Assembly (NCBI GenBank): GCA_902797895.1
Contig: CADBUS010000108.1
Span: forward strand, 1 to 7,840
Direction of reading: 5' to 3'
Source: an uncultured Bacteroidia bacterium
Lineage (GTDB): Bacteria > Bacteroidota > Bacteroidia > Bacteroidales > UBA932
Length of the DNA: 7,840 bases
This document shows, piece after piece, positions 6,692-7,840 of this stretch. Position 1 is the stretch's first letter. Each line of letters starts with the position of its first letter. Position numbers and translations under genes: made by a program. Below the pieces are notes generated by a model, which was given only the letters and a program-made list of their open reading frames with translations, was not told the DNA's origin and did not search any database.

Positions 6692-6893
6692 GTACCATGC
6701 GGTCTGCTATGCAGACCTCTTTAATACGCTGCTAAGCAGCGAGGCGGCACTCCGTGCCGGTCGCCAAGGCGACGGAGATTTAAATTCGGAGGCTTATTGC
6801 TGTTTTGTACCATGCGGTCTGCTGCGCAGACCTCTTTAATACGCTGCTAAGCAGCGAGGCGGCACTACGTGCCGGTCGCTAAAGCGACGGGGT
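6676..6893. repeat. Two tandem copies of a four-hairpin element, 115-bp period
   Basis: Copy 1 starts at 6676 and copy 2 at 6791; they stay alignable to about 6781 and 6893. Each begins with the right arm of the tRNA-distal terminator, then carries four short palindromes. They are GGTCTGC/GCAGACC (6701-6717, 6816-6832), CGCTGC/GCAGCG (6727-6741, 6842-6856), CGGCAC/GTGCCG (6745-6759, 6860-6874) and GTCGC/GCGAC (6760-6773, 6875-6888). Loops are mostly TAN, flanked by C and G. In the first 98 aligned bases the copies differ at five positions: three in loops, and two that swap C-G for T-A symmetrically in hairpin 4. No stem is broken. The second copy ends right at the stop codon of the DUF456 gene. 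There is no open reading frame of note. It may be a non-coding RNA, a 3' UTR stability element, or a palindromic mobile repeat; the sequence alone does not decide. Confidence 0.85.
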
Positions 6894-7391
6894 TTATGCC
6901 ATGTAAACCAGGATGTAGTAGAACATAATGCCGGAGGCGGTGAGTTTGAGGCCGGTGCCGAGGATAAAGCCTAAGAAGGCACCAAATGCCGACTTTATAC
7001 TTTGCCCGAGCCCTTGATTGTTAAAGAGCATCTCTGCCAAAAAGGCCCCCGCTATAGTTCCTATCAAAATGCCAACCGGTGTAAAGAAGAGACCTACCAA
7101 CATACCGGCCAGCGCCCCTCGGCTTGCGTAGCGGCTCCCCCCTGTGGTTTTGGTTATCCAGGCCGGCACAAAATAATCTATAACGGTTACTATAATGGTA
7201 ATTACAAGCCACACTATCAATAGCTTGGAACTCATTGCCGCTCCGGTGGCGGAATCGGTTCCCCTACCCCAGAGATAGAGTACCAACATACCAAACCAAC
7301 TTATAGGCGGCCCGGGGAGTACAGGAAGAATACTTCCTACTATCCCCACCACTCCAAGCACTATTGCAAGTATTATAATCAAGATACTCAT
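6894..7391 (-). CDS. DUF456 family inner-membrane protein, 165 aa
   Basis: This is a very hydrophobic protein with predicted membrane segments at about 2-20, 27-41, 57-75, 92-118 and 134-162. It matches the DUF456 family by three features: GIVGSILPVLPGPPISW (16-32); DYFVPAWITKTTGGSRYASRG (72-92), with its typical Asp-Tyr-x-x-Pro and Gly-Gly-Ser; and the Gly-rich GLFFTPVGILIGTIAGAFLAE (100-120). The Gly-rich repeats are reminiscent of paired glycine-zipper helices. No biochemical role is established for the family. It lies 38 bases downstream of a conserved 63-residue protein gene and is probably the last gene of that operon. The stop codon touches the end of the tandem hairpin element, which would form its 3' UTR. 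No Shine-Dalgarno sequence is seen. The ATG at 7391 gives the usual short N-terminus before the first helix. Confidence 0.9.
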   Translation of the reverse strand: MSILIIILAIVLGVVGIVGSILPVLPGPPISWFGMLVLYLWGRGTDSATGAAMSSKLLIVWLVITIIVTVIDYFVPAWITKTTGGSRYASRGALAGMLVGLFFTPVGILIGTIAGAFLAEMLFNNQGLGQSIKSAFGAFLGFILGTGLKLTASGIMFYYILVYMA

Positions 7392-7429
7392 ATATGTAAA
7401 AACATCTGGAAAACAGAGAATTACTATTA

Positions 7430-7621
7430 TTACTTATTATACTTTTGAAAGTTATATATTTCTCTTAACTCCTGCTGCTTCTGCGGATTTTGATGTGTAA
7501 AATAGGATCTCCAGCCAGGGCAAAAATTTATATGCCATCTCCAAAACCTGCCTATCAAAGAGCGTGGATTCTTGTGATACTTAGCTCTGAACTTACAATT
7601 TTCGCATAGATGCTTTGCCAT
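7430..7621 (-). CDS. Conserved small three-cysteine protein, 63 aa, function unknown
   Basis: The preferred start is the ATG at 7621, giving MAKHLCENCKFRAKYHKNP. An in-frame upstream start near 7663 would add 14 residues and overlap the preceding frame. The protein has a C-x-x-C pair (Cys6, Cys9), a third cysteine in the aromatic motif FWRWHINFCPGW (26-37, Cys34), and a charged C-terminus ending YNFQKYNK. It is basic, rich in aromatic residues and lacks a signal peptide or membrane segment. It resembles small hypothetical proteins I recall from many Bacteroidales genomes with the same CENCKFRAKY and FCPGW motifs. The cysteines with His4 or His30 could bind a metal such as zinc, but no fourth cysteine is present. 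It lies 4 bases after the stop of the upstream frame and 38 bases before the DUF456 gene, consistent with an operon. Confidence 0.75.
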   Translation of the reverse strand: MAKHLCENCKFRAKYHKNPRSLIGRFWRWHINFCPGWRSYFTHQNPQKQQELREIYNFQKYNK

Positions 7622-7625
7622 AGCA

Positions 7626-7840
7626 TTATTGTTTATTTTGGTTCTGCCTCTCCTGGTCCTCACTACTGATTCTCTCCCTTATTTGGGCTGCCACAGAGGT
7701 TACTGTTTTGTGCATATTGGGGAAGAAGATTTCTGTTTGAATAAAACGAGGAAATCTTATCTTTTTTAGACTTCCTCTTTTGGAGGGCTTTACTACTCTT
7801 TTTGTAACCTCTTGACGGTTAATTGGCATCTCATCTATTC
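7626..7840 (-). CDS. Basic hypothetical protein or C-terminal part of a larger one (open to window edge)
   Basis: An ATG at 7829 gives 67 residues, but the frame stays open upstream of it to the window edge (codons ATA GAT GAG), so the true start may be outside. The visible part is strongly basic near its beginning (KRVVKPSKRGSLKKIRFPRF) and ends in a polar, charged tail (RERISSEDQERQNQNKQ). There is no signal peptide, membrane segment or recognised domain. It stops 4 bases before the start of the 63-residue gene, and that tight spacing is the main support for a real gene. It could be a small nucleic-acid-binding protein or the cytoplasmic tail of a larger protein; neither is shown. Confidence 0.45.
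   Translation of the reverse strand, partial: IDEMPINRQEVTKRVVKPSKRGSLKKIRFPRFIQTEIFFPNMHKTVTSVAAQIRERISSEDQERQNQNKQ

Noticed and set aside
6651..6893. CRISPR array
   Set aside because: There are only two long units with nearly identical content, no short repeats separated by unique spacers, and no cas genes in the window.
7622..7663. Longer N-terminus for the 63-residue protein
   Set aside because: It would overlap the upstream frame by 38 bases, and the added residues lack resemblance to the conserved MAKHLCENC start.

Overview
This window looks like chromosomal DNA from an anaerobic member of the Bacteroidota, most likely order Bacteroidales. Four things support this. Several promoters match the Bacteroidetes consensus (TTG or TTTG at -33, TAnnTTTG at -7). 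Start codons lack Shine-Dalgarno sequences. There is a single-chain pyruvate:ferredoxin oxidoreductase. There are also Bacteroidota-type lipoproteins, a carboxypeptidase-regulatory-like secreted protein and a DUF456 membrane protein. The genus cannot be fixed from the sequence alone. All protein genes are on the minus strand; the only plus-strand gene is one tRNA.

Layout from left to right. Positions 1-787 hold a two-gene surface unit: a 221-residue lipoprotein of unknown function, followed after 4 bases by the start of a secreted protein with a CarboxypepD_reg-like beginning, cut off by the window edge. Positions 788-1002 are non-coding and hold a candidate promoter, an AAGAA pentanucleotide microsatellite where its -33 box should lie, and a strong hairpin terminator. 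Positions 1003-1779 encode a second lipoprotein of an uncharacterised family. Positions 1780-1908 hold an imperfect palindromic intergenic repeat. Positions 1909-5442 encode pyruvate:ferredoxin oxidoreductase, with its own promoter embedded in the terminator of the upstream gene. Positions 5536-6498 encode FabD, the malonyl-CoA:ACP transacylase, whose promoter diverges from a tRNA-Arg(CCG) gene at 6582-6653.

The most unusual part is 6651-6893, between the tRNA and the convergent DUF456 gene. A perfect 20-bp hairpin overlaps the last bases of the tRNA. It is followed by two tandem copies, 115 bp apart, of an element made of four consecutive short hairpins. Over the 98 bases compared, the copies differ at five positions. 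Three are in loops, and two are a matched C-G to T-A exchange that keeps the fourth palindrome. The right arm of the 20-bp hairpin is duplicated in the second copy, so two mutually exclusive long pairings are possible. This is the best candidate here for an undescribed structured element.

Positions 6894-7840 hold a probable operon of a basic open frame that may begin outside the window, a 63-residue three-cysteine small protein and a DUF456 membrane protein. Functionally, PFOR and FabD sit at two ends of acetyl-CoA use (pyruvate to acetyl-CoA; malonyl transfer to ACP for fatty acid synthesis). Each appears to be transcribed from its own promoter, so adjacency need not mean co-regulation.
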